A stretch of 64,000 nt of DNA from Pedobacter steynii (GTDB taxonomy: Bacteria; Bacteroidota; Bacteroidia; Sphingobacteriales; Sphingobacteriaceae), in the NCBI RefSeq assembly GCF_001721645.1, contig NZ_CP017141.1, forward strand, positions 6,448,001-6,512,000, in the 5' to 3' direction. Under the pieces are notes generated by a model. The model did not search any database, had not been told where the DNA came from, and was given only the letters and a program-made list of their open reading frames with translations. Numbering within the stretch: the stretch's first letter is position 1; every line of letters starts with the position of its first letter. Below are positions 27,701 through 34,627 of this stretch, piece after piece. The position numbers were made by a program, and so were the translations under genes.

Positions 27701-30674
27701 CAGCAAAGCTTACGATGGCAGTACTACTGCAAGCCTGGCCACAGGAAACTATACACTTGCCGGAATTCTCGGTACGGATGTAGTTACGGTTAGCGGTACG
27801 GCAAATTACGATACCAAAACCACCGGAACAGGCAAAACCATTACAGCCAATAACTTTGTACTTGCAGGTGCACAGCAAGGAAACTATAACCTGTCTACCA
27901 CTACTGCAACGACGACCGGTGACATTACCGCATTACCAATCACATTGGCATTAAACGCCAGCCCGTTGATTACAAAGGTGTACGATGATAACACTACCGC
28001 AACATTGGCTCCTGCCAACTACGCCTTAACCGGAGTATTGGGTACAGATGCAGTAACGGTTAGCGGTTCTGCAACCTACGACAACCCCGCAGCCGCAACA
28101 GGTAAAACCATTACAGCAAATACTTTTGTATTGGCCGGTGCGGATAAAGACAATTACACTTTAAGTACTACCACCGCAACTACTACCGGTAACATCACGG
28201 CTGCTCCGCTTACTCTGACGTTGAATGCAACTCCATTAATCAGTAAAATTTATGACGGCAATACTGCTGCCCTTCTTGTTGCAGGGAATTACAGTTTAAC
28301 CGGATTACTTGGTACAGATGTGGTGACAGTTTCAGGAACGGCCAGCTACGATAACAAAACAACAGGAACTGGCAAAACAGTTACTGCGGATGGTTTTGTA
28401 CTCGCCGGAGTTGATAAAGACAATTACAGTCTGACTACCACTACCGCAACCACGACAGGTAATATCACGGCCTCTCCGATTACTCTGGCATTGAACGCCA
28501 CACCATTAATCAGCAAAGCTTATGATGGCAATACCACTGCGGTACTTGCTGCAGGGAATTACACCCTCAACGGAATCATCGGAGCTGACGTGGTAAACGT
28601 AAGTGGTACTGCCAATTATGATAATAAAAATGCAGGAACAGGTAAAACGGTTACCGGAAATGCCTTTGTGCTGAACGGAGCGGATAAAGACAATTACAGT
28701 CTGACCACCACTACCGCAAGTACCACTGGCGAAATTACCCTTAAAACCATTACTGCTTCATTGAATGCCGCACCAATCATCAGCAAGGTGTACGACAACA
28801 CTACCATCGCTACTCTTGCTGCAGGAAACTACAGCCTGAACGGAGTATTGGGTGCAGATGCAGTAACAGTAAGCGCTAGCGCAACCTACGATAACAAAAC
28901 CGTAGGAACAGGCAAAACCATTACAGCAAACACCTTTGTATTAGCCGGTCCGGATAAAGACAATTACGCTTTAAGTACCACTAACGCAACTACTACTGGT
29001 CATATTACTGCATCCCCACTTACTTTAACACTTCATGCGAGTCCTTTAATTACCAAGACTTATGACAATACTACAGCAGCCACATTAAGTCCTGCGAACT
29101 TTAGTCTGAATGGTATTCTGGGTGCAGATCAGGTTGCCGTATCGGGAACAGCGAACTACAATAATGAAGATACCGGAAATGGAAAAACCATTAATGCAGG
29201 AACATTTGTACTTAGCGGTACAGACAAGGATAACTATACCTTAAGCACAACGATAGCTTCCACAACCGGAAACATCACATGGAAAGACCTGACCGTTACG
29301 GCTGACGACAAGAGCAGATTCCAGGGCACTGCAAACCCGCCTCTGACCCTTACCTACAATGGCTTTGTTACCGGAGAGGGAATCAGTAACCTCAGCACTG
29401 CACCTGTTGCCTCAACCCTGGCAAATGTTGCATCGCCAATAGGAGATTACGACATCACTGTAAGTGGAGGACTGGCTACAAATTACAATTTCATCTATGT
29501 AAACGGGACATTGAAAGTACTTCCGGGTGCACCAACAGCAATCCTTCTGGCCAGCACACCGCTTTATGAAAACCGTCCGGCAGGAACAACTGCAGGAACC
29601 TTAAGTTCAACTTCAGAAATTCCTTCTGCAGTTTATACGTATTCCTTAGTTGCGGGAGCGGGAGATACAGACAACAGCGCTTTCAGTATCGTTGACGATC
29701 AGATCAGATCAACTGCAGCATTTGATTTTGAAACGAAATCAAGCTATAGCATCCGGGTCCGGTCGACCACTCAATTCGGACTATCGCTGGACAAACAGTT
29801 TACCATCTCTATCAGTGATGTAAACGAGATCCCAACGCTTTCCCCTATATCCAATCAGACCATTTGCTATACAACAGCAACACAAAATGTTCCGTTGACT
29901 GGCATCAGTGCGGGGCCTGAGACTGCTCAGACCAACACATTGACCTTACAGAGCAGTAATGCCAATCTGCTGCAAAATCTTACCGTAACACCTACCGGAG
30001 CAAACGGAAACATTAGCTATCGTGTGAAAAACGGAGCTTCTGGCACTGCAACCATTACGGTAACCGTAAAAGATAACGGAGGCACAGCAAATGGTGGTGT
30101 AGATACTTATACCAGAACATTTGTAATCACAGTGAATCCTTTACCAGTGGTTATGATTCATGCAGACCGCGGAACGGTTAACGGAAACAGTACGGAAGTC
30201 AGCAAAGGAGAAACAGTATTGCTAACCGCAAGCGGCGGCAGCACTTATGCCTGGTCTGCTCATAATAGCATCATCAGCGGACAAAACGGAGCCACATTAA
30301 CGGTAAGACCTAGAGAAACGACTACTTATATGGTCACCGTAACCAATGCGAATGGCTGTACTGAAACGGCAACATTCAAGGTTAACGTACTGGATGATCT
30401 GGCTAAAATCAAAGGCACCAATATCCTGACTCCTAACGGAGATGGCTACAATGACAAGTGGGTAGTGGATAATATTGATTTTTATCCTAACAATGAGGTT
30501 AAAGTCTTTGACAAGTCCGGAAGAATAGTATACTCAAAAAGAGGATATGACAACAGCTGGGACGGAACCTTCAATGGTACGGCCCTCACTGAAGGAACCT
30601 ATTATTATCTGATTGACTTTGGAAGCAACAGACTAAAATTCAGAGGCTTTATTACCATCGTCAGAGAAGACTAA
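18768..30674 (+). CDS. giant T9SS type B cargo with 32 YDG/MBG-type repeats
   Basis: 3968 residues. Order: signal peptide (about 1-29, ending SASAQ); a globular N-terminal domain (30-280); an Ig-like domain (about 285-375, QPINRTNLCPGSSTSF); a putative-Ig domain with LPTGLSLNGSTGAITGTP; a Big_2-like and an MBG_2 domain (about 465-625). Then 32 units of exactly 90 residues (628-3507), each with a core such as PLITKVYDNNNTATL. Another MBG domain, a cadherin-like domain (near 3590-3680), two further Ig/PKD-like domains and the C-terminal type B sorting domain (ILTPNGDGYNDKW near 3885, then VKVFDKSGRIVYSK) follow. The CTD and the PorP/SprF gene 27 bases downstream indicate export by the T9SS and surface attachment. 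It is probably a long adhesive or structural fibre; the target is unknown. Confidence 0.92.
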   Translation: MKTLTSALLLRVLLPLCMIFCIGFSASAQCTLGPGDLVITGYDQLDDGTSGSTFNDSFSFLLLKDIPAGQVIFFTDLGWTGSSFQTASNAPADAVLRWTADVAYAAGTEIIVYCKFSPSSKDINGIARGTITVEQPSFNTSSGAVSPAEQMSLAEFSGDQIFAFTNSIAAPTFLAGISINRPAASQWDAVLLSTTFASDKSTLPASLASGAQNMGVSFVDPGDPFVNAAPVARYKRDVAGNATGLASALLTKINNVANWEIRSDGNNYVPLFSATQINVTGISITAQPINRTNLCPGSSTSFTVAASPVCTYQWEVSNDGVNFTAVVAGGVYSNVTTATLSISNVSTLNNKKYRVKLTGAHGTTSNIVNLTLLNPTVVLNPGPLAAAVPNVAYSQSANVTSGGSGTFTYTLDSGTLPTGLSLNGSTGAITGTPTVGGSYSFVIKATDNCSSPNSGTQSYTIIVGTLNQVITLTDYSKTYGDATFTLPATTDAGLTISYTSATPAVATVTGNTVTIVGAGTTNITATQGGNASYNPATPVTKEIAVAKKAITITADMKTKEYGQADPALTQSITTGGPLVGTDVLSGDLGRAPGENAGNYAINIGTLTAGNNYLTTFVGANFSITAKPLTLALNASPLITKAYDNNASATLAAANYTLTGLINSDAVTVTGTATYNDEDVAAGKTITANTFVLAGLLKDNYNLTTTTATTTGDITALPITLTLNASPLITKVYDDQTTANLVAGNYTLNGVLGLDVVTVSGTADYDTKAIGTGKTITANTFVLAGPDKDNYSLTTTTATTSGDISTKPITLTLNATPLITKVYDDNNTATLAAGNYSLSGVLGTNVVTVSGAATYDTKTTGTGKTVTATTFVLAGADKDNYNLTTTTATTTGEITALPLTLVLNATPLITKIYDNNNTATLLPANYTLTGVLGTDVVTVSGSATYDNADVATGKTVTANTFVLAGTDKDNYSLSTTTATTTGDISTKAVTLALNAAPLITKVYDNNTAATLVAANYTLTGVLGTDVVTVSGNANYDTKATGTGKTITANTFVLAGAQQGNYNLTTTTATTTGEITALPLTLALNATPLITKAYDNNNTATLLPANYDLSGVLGTDAVTVSGTATYDTKDAGTGKTVTANTFVLAGADKDNYSLSTLTATTTGEVTASPITLALNALPLITKTYDGDAIATLVPANYTLTGILGVDAVTVSGTASYDSPDAATGKTITANTFVLAGADKDNYSLSTTTATTTGNIVQKSLTLALNATPLITKVYDDNNTATLVPANYDLTGVLGTDVVTVSGTATYDTKATGTGKTVTANTFVLAGAQQGNYNLTTTTATTTGEITALPLTLALNATPLITKEYDNNNTATLLPANYTLTGVLGTDVVTVSGSATYDNADVATGKTITANTFVLAGADKDNYSLSTTTASTTGDISTKAITLALNAAPLISKAYDGNTTANPASANYTLTGILGADVVTVSGTANYDTKATGTGKTITANNFVLAGAQQGNYNLTTTTATTTGEITALPLTLALNATPLITKAYDNNNTATLLPANYDLSGVLGTDAVTVSGTATYDTKDAGTGKTVTANTFVLAGADKDNYSLSTLTATTTGEVTASPITLALNALPLISKTYDGDAIATLVPANYTLTGVLGVDAVTVSGTASYDSPDAATGKTITANTFVLAGPDKDNYSLSTTTATTTGNIVQKSLTLALNATPLISKVYDDNTLATLVPANYTLNGVLGTDALTVTGTANYDTKATGTGKTITANTFVLAGAQQGNYNLTTTTATTTGDITALPLTLALNASPLITKVYDNNNTATLAPANYTLTGILGTDAVTVSGTATYDSPDAGTGKTVTANTFVLAGADKDNYSLSTTTASTTGDISTKAITLALNAAPLISKAYDGNTTANPASANYTLTGILGADVVTVSGTANYDTKATGTGKTITAGNFVLAGAQQGNYNLTTTTATTTGDITAMPLTLALNATPLITKVYDNNNTATLAPANYALTGILGTDAVTVSGTATYDTKDAGTGKTITANAFVLAGADKDNYSLATTTATTTGEVTASPVTLTLNALPVISKTYDGNISAILTPAHYNLNGILGTDVVVVSSDATYDNPDAGTGKTVTANNFVLLGAQKDNYSLTTPTATTTGNIVQKSLTLALNATPLISKVYDDNTLATLVPANYNLTGILGTDAVTVTGTANYDTKATGTGKTITANTFVLAGAQQGNYNLTTTTATTTGDITALPLTLALNASPLITKVYDNNNTATLAPANYTLTGILGTDAVTVSGTATYDSPDAGTGKTVTANTFVLAGADKDNYSLSTTTASTTGDISTKAITLALNAAPLISKAYDGNTTANPASANYTLTGILGADVVTVSGTANYDTKATGTGKTITAGNFVLAGAQQGNYNLTTTTATTTGDITAMPLTLALNATPLITKVYDNNNTATLAPANYALTGILGTDAVTVSGTATYDTKDAGTGKTITANAFVLAGADKDNYSLATTTASTTGDISSKAVTLALNALPLISKTYDGNISATLTPAHYTLNGILGTDIVVVSGDATYDNPDAGTGKTVTANNFVLLGAQKDNYSLTTPTATTTGNIVQKSLTLALNATPLISKVYDDNTLATLVPANYNLTGILGADVVTVSGTANYDTKATGTGKTVTANTFVLAGAQQGNYNLTTTTATTTGDITALPLTLALNASPLITKVYDDNNTATLAPANYTLTGILGTDAVTVSGTATYDTKDAGTGKTVTANTFVLAGADKDNYSLSTTTASSTGDISTKAITLALNAAPLISKVYDDNTLATLVPANYTLTGILGSDAVSVSGTANYDTKATGTGKTITANTFVLAGAQQGNYNLTTTTATTTGDITAMPLTLALNATPLITKVYDNNNTATLAPANYALTGVLGTDAVTVSGTATYDTKDAGAGKTITANAFVLAGADKDNYSLSTTTASTTGDISSKAVTLALNASPLISKAYDGSTTASLATGNYTLAGILGTDVVTVSGTANYDTKTTGTGKTITANNFVLAGAQQGNYNLSTTTATTTGDITALPITLALNASPLITKVYDDNTTATLAPANYALTGVLGTDAVTVSGSATYDNPAAATGKTITANTFVLAGADKDNYTLSTTTATTTGNITAAPLTLTLNATPLISKIYDGNTAALLVAGNYSLTGLLGTDVVTVSGTASYDNKTTGTGKTVTADGFVLAGVDKDNYSLTTTTATTTGNITASPITLALNATPLISKAYDGNTTAVLAAGNYTLNGIIGADVVNVSGTANYDNKNAGTGKTVTGNAFVLNGADKDNYSLTTTTASTTGEITLKTITASLNAAPIISKVYDNTTIATLAAGNYSLNGVLGADAVTVSASATYDNKTVGTGKTITANTFVLAGPDKDNYALSTTNATTTGHITASPLTLTLHASPLITKTYDNTTAATLSPANFSLNGILGADQVAVSGTANYNNEDTGNGKTINAGTFVLSGTDKDNYTLSTTIASTTGNITWKDLTVTADDKSRFQGTANPPLTLTYNGFVTGEGISNLSTAPVASTLANVASPIGDYDITVSGGLATNYNFIYVNGTLKVLPGAPTAILLASTPLYENRPAGTTAGTLSSTSEIPSAVYTYSLVAGAGDTDNSAFSIVDDQIRSTAAFDFETKSSYSIRVRSTTQFGLSLDKQFTISISDVNEIPTLSPISNQTICYTTATQNVPLTGISAGPETAQTNTLTLQSSNANLLQNLTVTPTGANGNISYRVKNGASGTATITVTVKDNGGTANGGVDTYTRTFVITVNPLPVVMIHADRGTVNGNSTEVSKGETVLLTASGGSTYAWSAHNSIISGQNGATLTVRPRETTTYMVTVTNANGCTETATFKVNVLDDLAKIKGTNILTPNGDGYNDKWVVDNIDFYPNNEVKVFDKSGRIVYSKRGYDNSWDGTFNGTALTEGTYYYLIDFGSNRLKFRGFITIVRED
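20649..29288 (+). repeat. tandem array of 32 x 270 bp with a 1350-bp higher-order period
   Basis: Repeat unit starts recur every 270 bases without indels (20649, 20919, 21189 and so on). Above this there is a five-unit, 1350-bp period over roughly units 4-27: units 4 and 9, 6 and 11, 7 and 12, and 13-17 versus 18-22 are much closer to each other than to adjacent units. From 24121 the DNA matches that from 25471 with only two differences seen in about 600 bases. This implies recent duplications by unequal recombination in blocks of five. Confidence 0.9.
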
Positions 30675-30701
30675 TTCATAAAGGCATTTACAAAACACAT
30701 C

Positions 30702-31595
30702 ATGAAGATGAAAACGACATACAAATTTCTGGCCTTGTTACTGGTGATCATCACCAGTAACAATAGCTACGCTCAGTTAAACCCACTTACCTCTCAGTAT
30801 TACAGCAACCGTTACCTGATCAATCCTGCCTTTGCCGGTACCGGAGACGGGCTGAAACTGAATGCGGCTTACCGCAAACTATGGAGCAATGTTCCCGGAT
30901 CACCACTTACCCAAAGCATCACTGCCGATTATGGAACCGGCAGAGTTGGCCTTGGCCTGAATGTTTATAATGAAAGTGCCGGACTGCAGAGACAAACGCG
31001 TGTAATTGGTACTTATGCTTATCACCTGCCACTTGGTGCCAATGAGCAGCAATTGCATTTTGGATTATCTCTTGGTTTCATGAACCAGCGGCTGGAGACC
31101 AGTGATCTTTATGGCAATCCAAATGACCCTATGGTAGGTCAGTACAACAATAGAAAAACCTATCTCGACGGAGATTTCGGACTGGCTTACACCTCCCGGA
31201 AAATCAGTCTCCAGCTTTCGGTACCTAACCTGAAAAGCGTGCTGAAAAAAGACGTCATCAAACTGGCCGATGTTACTACTTTTTACGGAGCAGCAAGTTA
31301 TAAGATCCGGATTAGCGAGGGGGTTGAAGGCATAGATCTGGAACCAATGGTGGCTTACCGCGGAGTTAAGGGATTTGATAACATCTGGGATGGAGGGGCT
31401 CAACTGGAACTTGCCGACAAACAGGTCTTTCTTCTGGCGCTTTATCACAGCAGCAAAAGCGCCACCTTCGGCTTAGGAATGGACTTAAAAAAGAAATACA
31501 TGGTGAGCGGCAATTATACGACTCAGACTTCTGCCCTTAGCGGATATACCAATGGAAGTTTTGAACTCAACCTCAGGTTAAACCTGAGTAAATAA
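30702..31595 (+). CDS. PorP/SprF family type IX secretion system membrane protein
   Basis: 297 residues with a signal peptide ending NNSYAQ. The mature N-terminus LTSQYYSNRYLINPAFAGTG is the PorP/SprF signature, and the rest is a series of amphipathic strands expected of an outer-membrane beta-barrel (GVGLNVYNESAGLQRQT-like segments, GDFGLAYTSRKISLQLSVPN). PorP/SprF proteins are commonly encoded just after type B-sorted cargos, where they help anchor or secrete that partner. The position 27 bases behind the giant cargo makes it the dedicated partner. Confidence 0.93.
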   Translation: MKMKTTYKFLALLLVIITSNNSYAQLNPLTSQYYSNRYLINPAFAGTGDGLKLNAAYRKLWSNVPGSPLTQSITADYGTGRVGLGLNVYNESAGLQRQTRVIGTYAYHLPLGANEQQLHFGLSLGFMNQRLETSDLYGNPNDPMVGQYNNRKTYLDGDFGLAYTSRKISLQLSVPNLKSVLKKDVIKLADVTTFYGAASYKIRISEGVEGIDLEPMVAYRGVKGFDNIWDGGAQLELADKQVFLLALYHSSKSATFGLGMDLKKKYMVSGNYTTQTSALSGYTNGSFELNLRLNLSK

Positions 31596-31615
31596 TCGCA
31601 GATTAACCTGATTCA

Positions 31616-32311
31616 ATGATGCGTCCGGCTTACATTAAGTTCAACCTCAGTTACGATAGCCAAAGGCTTCAGCAGGAACTCCGCTCCTGCCTGGAACTGG
31701 AATGGCCTATGCATTTCAATACCAGGGATTTTGAAGGAACCTGGAAAAGTATTTCTCTGCGTTCCAGTAGTGGTTCTGCTACAGATATTCTCGCCCATCC
31801 GGGGCAAAACCTTTATCAGGATACGGCATTATTGCAAAATACCCCTTATATCAAAGAGATTCTAGATTCCTGGAAATGTGATAAGGAAAGCATCCGCTTA
31901 CTTGCACTGGAGCCTGGAAGTTTGATAAAGCCACATCAGGATATGGGTTGTGCTTATAAAGATAGTTCCTTCAGAATTCATATCCCGATCCAGACCAATC
32001 CCGGGGTTTACTTTACCATCGCCGGGCACCAACTGCAATTAAAGGAGGGGGAATGCTGGTATATGGATTTCAGTAATACACACAGTATCCGGAATGAAGG
32101 AAAGACCACCAGGGTCCATCTGATCATCGATGCCCTTAAAAATGACTGGACGGATCAATTATTTGAGACTCATGGTTATCCCCTTTCCGAAGACCATGCG
32201 CCCAGGAAGTATGATGAAGATACCCTGGCAAAAATGATTGCGGAGTTGACCCGAATGGATACTCCTGCAGCCCATGCGCTCATTGAAAACCTGAGAAACC
32301 AACATTCCTGA
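31616..32311 (+). CDS. aspartyl/asparaginyl beta-hydroxylase family protein
   Basis: 231 residues. The double-stranded beta-helix core carries the Fe(II) ligands in LIKPHQDMG (His and Asp, near residue 105) and the distal His in SNTHSIRNEG (near 157). The Arg in TTRVHLIIDA is the likely 2-oxoglutarate anchor. Family members hydroxylate Asp/Asn side chains of proteins or free substrates. There is no signal peptide, so it acts in the cytoplasm. It starts 21 bases after the PorP/SprF gene and 5 bases before a sulfotransferase gene. Its substrate could be a protein of this operon or a small molecule; the sequence does not decide. Confidence 0.85.
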   Translation: MMRPAYIKFNLSYDSQRLQQELRSCLELEWPMHFNTRDFEGTWKSISLRSSSGSATDILAHPGQNLYQDTALLQNTPYIKEILDSWKCDKESIRLLALEPGSLIKPHQDMGCAYKDSSFRIHIPIQTNPGVYFTIAGHQLQLKEGECWYMDFSNTHSIRNEGKTTRVHLIIDALKNDWTDQLFETHGYPLSEDHAPRKYDEDTLAKMIAELTRMDTPAAHALIENLRNQHS

Positions 32312-32315
32312 TTAA

Positions 32316-33290
32316 ATGAATCCTCATCCCTTAAGCAATTGGATCCCCTATCAGCTATCTTATGATGAACAAGGTAAATGGCTGCTTTTCTGGCTGGACC
32401 TGGAGCATAGAAGAATGAAGGAACCTTTTTTTGAGGAGACCATCCAGATCAGCCGCTATCGTAATATCGAGCGTTCCCGGTTAAAGAGCTGCAGTGATCC
32501 TGAGTTTTTAACTGCCCTTGCTCCAGGGCTCCCACATCTTAAACCTACCGCCTTTATCTTTCATATCTCTCGTTGTGGTTCCACCCTGCTCACGCAGGCT
32601 TTCTGTGAAGCAGAAGAACATATTGTAATTGCCGAGGCTCCCCTGCTTGATGAAATATTAAGGGCAAATGAAAAAGATCCTCAAGTTACACCGGCTCAGC
32701 AGGAGAAATGGTTTAAGGCTGCCTTACAACTCATGGGACAGCTGAGAAATTTCAAAGAATCTGACCTGATCATTAAGCTGGACAGCTGGCATTTACATTT
32801 CTATACCCTGCTCCGCAAGTGGTTTCCGGATGTTCCATTTATTTTTTTATTCCGAAAGCCTGAGGAAGTGCTGGCCTCTCATGAAAAAAGAAGGGGCATA
32901 CACAGTATACCCGATATGCTCAGCAGTATTTTACTGGGCATTGATCCTGCAGTCGATTACAATAGTGATTTCAACCGGTACACTGCCGATGTCATCGAAC
33001 AATACTTTTTAAAACTCCATCTTATTCATCAGCAAAAACATCCGCTTAATTTCTTTGCGGATTATGGCGACGGAATAAGCCCGATGATTTCATTATTTAC
33101 CAGGGCTACCGGTATAAAAGTCAGAAATCCTGATCAGCTAAAAACACGGCTGAACTACCATAGTAAATCGCCAGATGAGATCTTCAAAGGAGACCTTCCT
33201 CCGAATCCAAAATTCAGTTACCCGCATTGTACCCGGGCTTATGAGGAATTTAGAGCACGATGCTTATCTGCACCCTATATCAGTATATAA
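32316..33290 (+). CDS. sulfotransferase family protein
   Basis: 324 residues. FHISRCGSTLLTQAF at about residues 84-98 is a clear 5'-phosphosulfate-binding loop for PAPS. PFIFLFRKPEEVLASHEKR near 172-190 fits the 3'-phosphate-binding segment, including the Arg and Ser positions. No signal peptide or membrane helix, so cytoplasmic. It sits between two Fe(II)/2-oxoglutarate oxygenase genes, with no gap to the second (stop and ATG adjoin at 33290/33291). Sulfate transfer to a hydroxyl group is the likely reaction; the acceptor is unknown. No PAPS synthesis gene is in the window. Confidence 0.8.
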   Translation: MNPHPLSNWIPYQLSYDEQGKWLLFWLDLEHRRMKEPFFEETIQISRYRNIERSRLKSCSDPEFLTALAPGLPHLKPTAFIFHISRCGSTLLTQAFCEAEEHIVIAEAPLLDEILRANEKDPQVTPAQQEKWFKAALQLMGQLRNFKESDLIIKLDSWHLHFYTLLRKWFPDVPFIFLFRKPEEVLASHEKRRGIHSIPDMLSSILLGIDPAVDYNSDFNRYTADVIEQYFLKLHLIHQQKHPLNFFADYGDGISPMISLFTRATGIKVRNPDQLKTRLNYHSKSPDEIFKGDLPPNPKFSYPHCTRAYEEFRARCLSAPYISI

Positions 33291-34247
33291 ATGAATCAAC
33301 ACTGCACTTTCGTCTCCCTGATTTATGAGATACATAGCCAAAAGAAAGCCGGAAAGAAACCGGCTTTACCCATGGATTTTGAACGTACAGAATCTATGTG
33401 GATGAACTTTTATGGCCTGGGAAAATTTGAGACTTTATCTTTTCTCTATACGGAATGCAAAAGTCCGGAGCATTTAGAAGAATGGATCATTAACCGGAAA
33501 GGTCAGGATTTTACAGATGAAGCTGCGCTTAAATTCAGAGCCTGGCAGAATGCTCAGGAATCTATAGACACGAACAGCTCCGATTATCCTCAAACGCTTT
33601 TTCCTGAGCAACTGCAATTCTGGGAACAAAACGGTTATCTCGTGATCCCGCAGGTAGTAGAAGCAGCACTTTGCGATCAGGTAAAAACCCAGATCTGCCA
33701 GCACCTGAAACTTGACCTCCTCCGGCCGGAAACCTGGTATACGCCACACCCGGACTGGCAAGGCATTATGCTTCAGCTTTATCAGAATAAAGAGATGGAA
33801 CAAATCCGCTATCACGATGGTGTTAAGGAGAAGTTTGCGGAACTTTATCAGAGCACTGAGCTGATTCCAAATACGGAAAAAGTGGGTTACCATCCTCCCG
33901 AAACTCAGGGATACACCTTGAGAAACGGAAGTTTACATTGGGATCTGGATTTGAGCAGGCCTATCCCCTTTCACATCCAGGGGCTGGTTTACCTGGATGA
34001 CGTTCCGGAAGAAAGAGGACCATTACAGGTCGTACCAGGATTCCACCGTCATTTTGAGGATTGGATGAAACCTTTTTCTTCATTAGATACCGCCCATCAG
34101 CACATGCTGGCTACAGAAACTGCAAAACCAGCATCGGGTAAAAAGGGCGATCTGGTACTCTGGCTAAATACCTTGCCTCATTCGGCAGGCAGAAATCAAT
34201 CTGATTTGCCAAGATTTGTTCAATATGTGAGCTTTAATAAATTATAA
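33291..34247 (+). CDS. phytanoyl-CoA dioxygenase (PhyH) family protein
   Basis: 318 residues. An N-terminal 110-residue region is unassigned. The PhyH fold starts with LQFWEQNGYLVIPQVVEAAL near 115. Fe(II) ligands appear in GSLHWDLDLS (His and Asp, near 217-219) and in LPHSAGRNQS (His, near 298), with the 2-oxoglutarate-binding Arg in DLPRFVQYV. GPLQVVPGFHRHF is a conserved loop. Members hydroxylate varied small molecules or tailoring intermediates. Cytoplasmic. Directly abuts the sulfotransferase gene, so the two enzymes are translated together and may act on one substrate in turn. Confidence 0.88.
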   Translation: MNQHCTFVSLIYEIHSQKKAGKKPALPMDFERTESMWMNFYGLGKFETLSFLYTECKSPEHLEEWIINRKGQDFTDEAALKFRAWQNAQESIDTNSSDYPQTLFPEQLQFWEQNGYLVIPQVVEAALCDQVKTQICQHLKLDLLRPETWYTPHPDWQGIMLQLYQNKEMEQIRYHDGVKEKFAELYQSTELIPNTEKVGYHPPETQGYTLRNGSLHWDLDLSRPIPFHIQGLVYLDDVPEERGPLQVVPGFHRHFEDWMKPFSSLDTAHQHMLATETAKPASGKKGDLVLWLNTLPHSAGRNQSDLPRFVQYVSFNKL

Positions 34248-34272
34248 CTGTGATCATTTTATACCTCTCAAA

Positions 34273-34623
34273 ATGTCTAAAACAAAGAAAAAGAAAAATC
34301 TTTCAGATTTGGAGCTTTCCTTAATCAAGGAAAAACTTATTAACGGAAATGCAAATGTGATTACCGTAGATAAACTGGCATCAGTAGCACCAGTCCTGGC
34401 CTTATTAAAATCCTTCAACGTACAATATCAAGTCTTTGGCTCGAGTATTTACATGAATGCGGCCAATCTCATTGTGATGAAAAATGTCGGAACTGCGCTG
34501 GCCAACACCAACTTCTCCTACATTTTTTACCATGTGAGTAATCCACTTGGAAGTGAACTACGCACAAAGAATATTGCCCCGCTTAAGGAAACAGATATTA
34601 AGGACATTTTATTAATCAATTAA
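34273..34623 (+). CDS. small basic-start protein, unknown
   Basis: 116 residues. The N-terminus is a very lysine-rich stretch (KTKKKKN), followed by helical DLELSLIKEKLINGNANVITVDKL and a compact alpha/beta part (VAPVLALLKSFNVQYQVFGSSIYMNAANLIVMKNVGT). No cysteine is present and there is no signal peptide. I do not recognise a family. The position between the tailoring-type enzymes and an outer-membrane-like protein (25 bases after one, 4 before the other) makes it an integral part of the operon. It could be a carrier, an adaptor or a substrate; the sequence does not say. Confidence 0.65.
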   Translation: MSKTKKKKNLSDLELSLIKEKLINGNANVITVDKLASVAPVLALLKSFNVQYQVFGSSIYMNAANLIVMKNVGTALANTNFSYIFYHVSNPLGSELRTKNIAPLKETDIKDILLIN

Positions 34624-34627
34624 AATC

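Noticed and set aside
20649-29288. CRISPR-like array
   Set aside because: Repeats are contiguous 270-bp coding units in one open frame, without spacers.
33474-33893. 139-codon minus-strand ORF inside the PhyH gene
   Set aside because: Fully antisense to a gene with intact Fe(II)-binding motifs and no own features.
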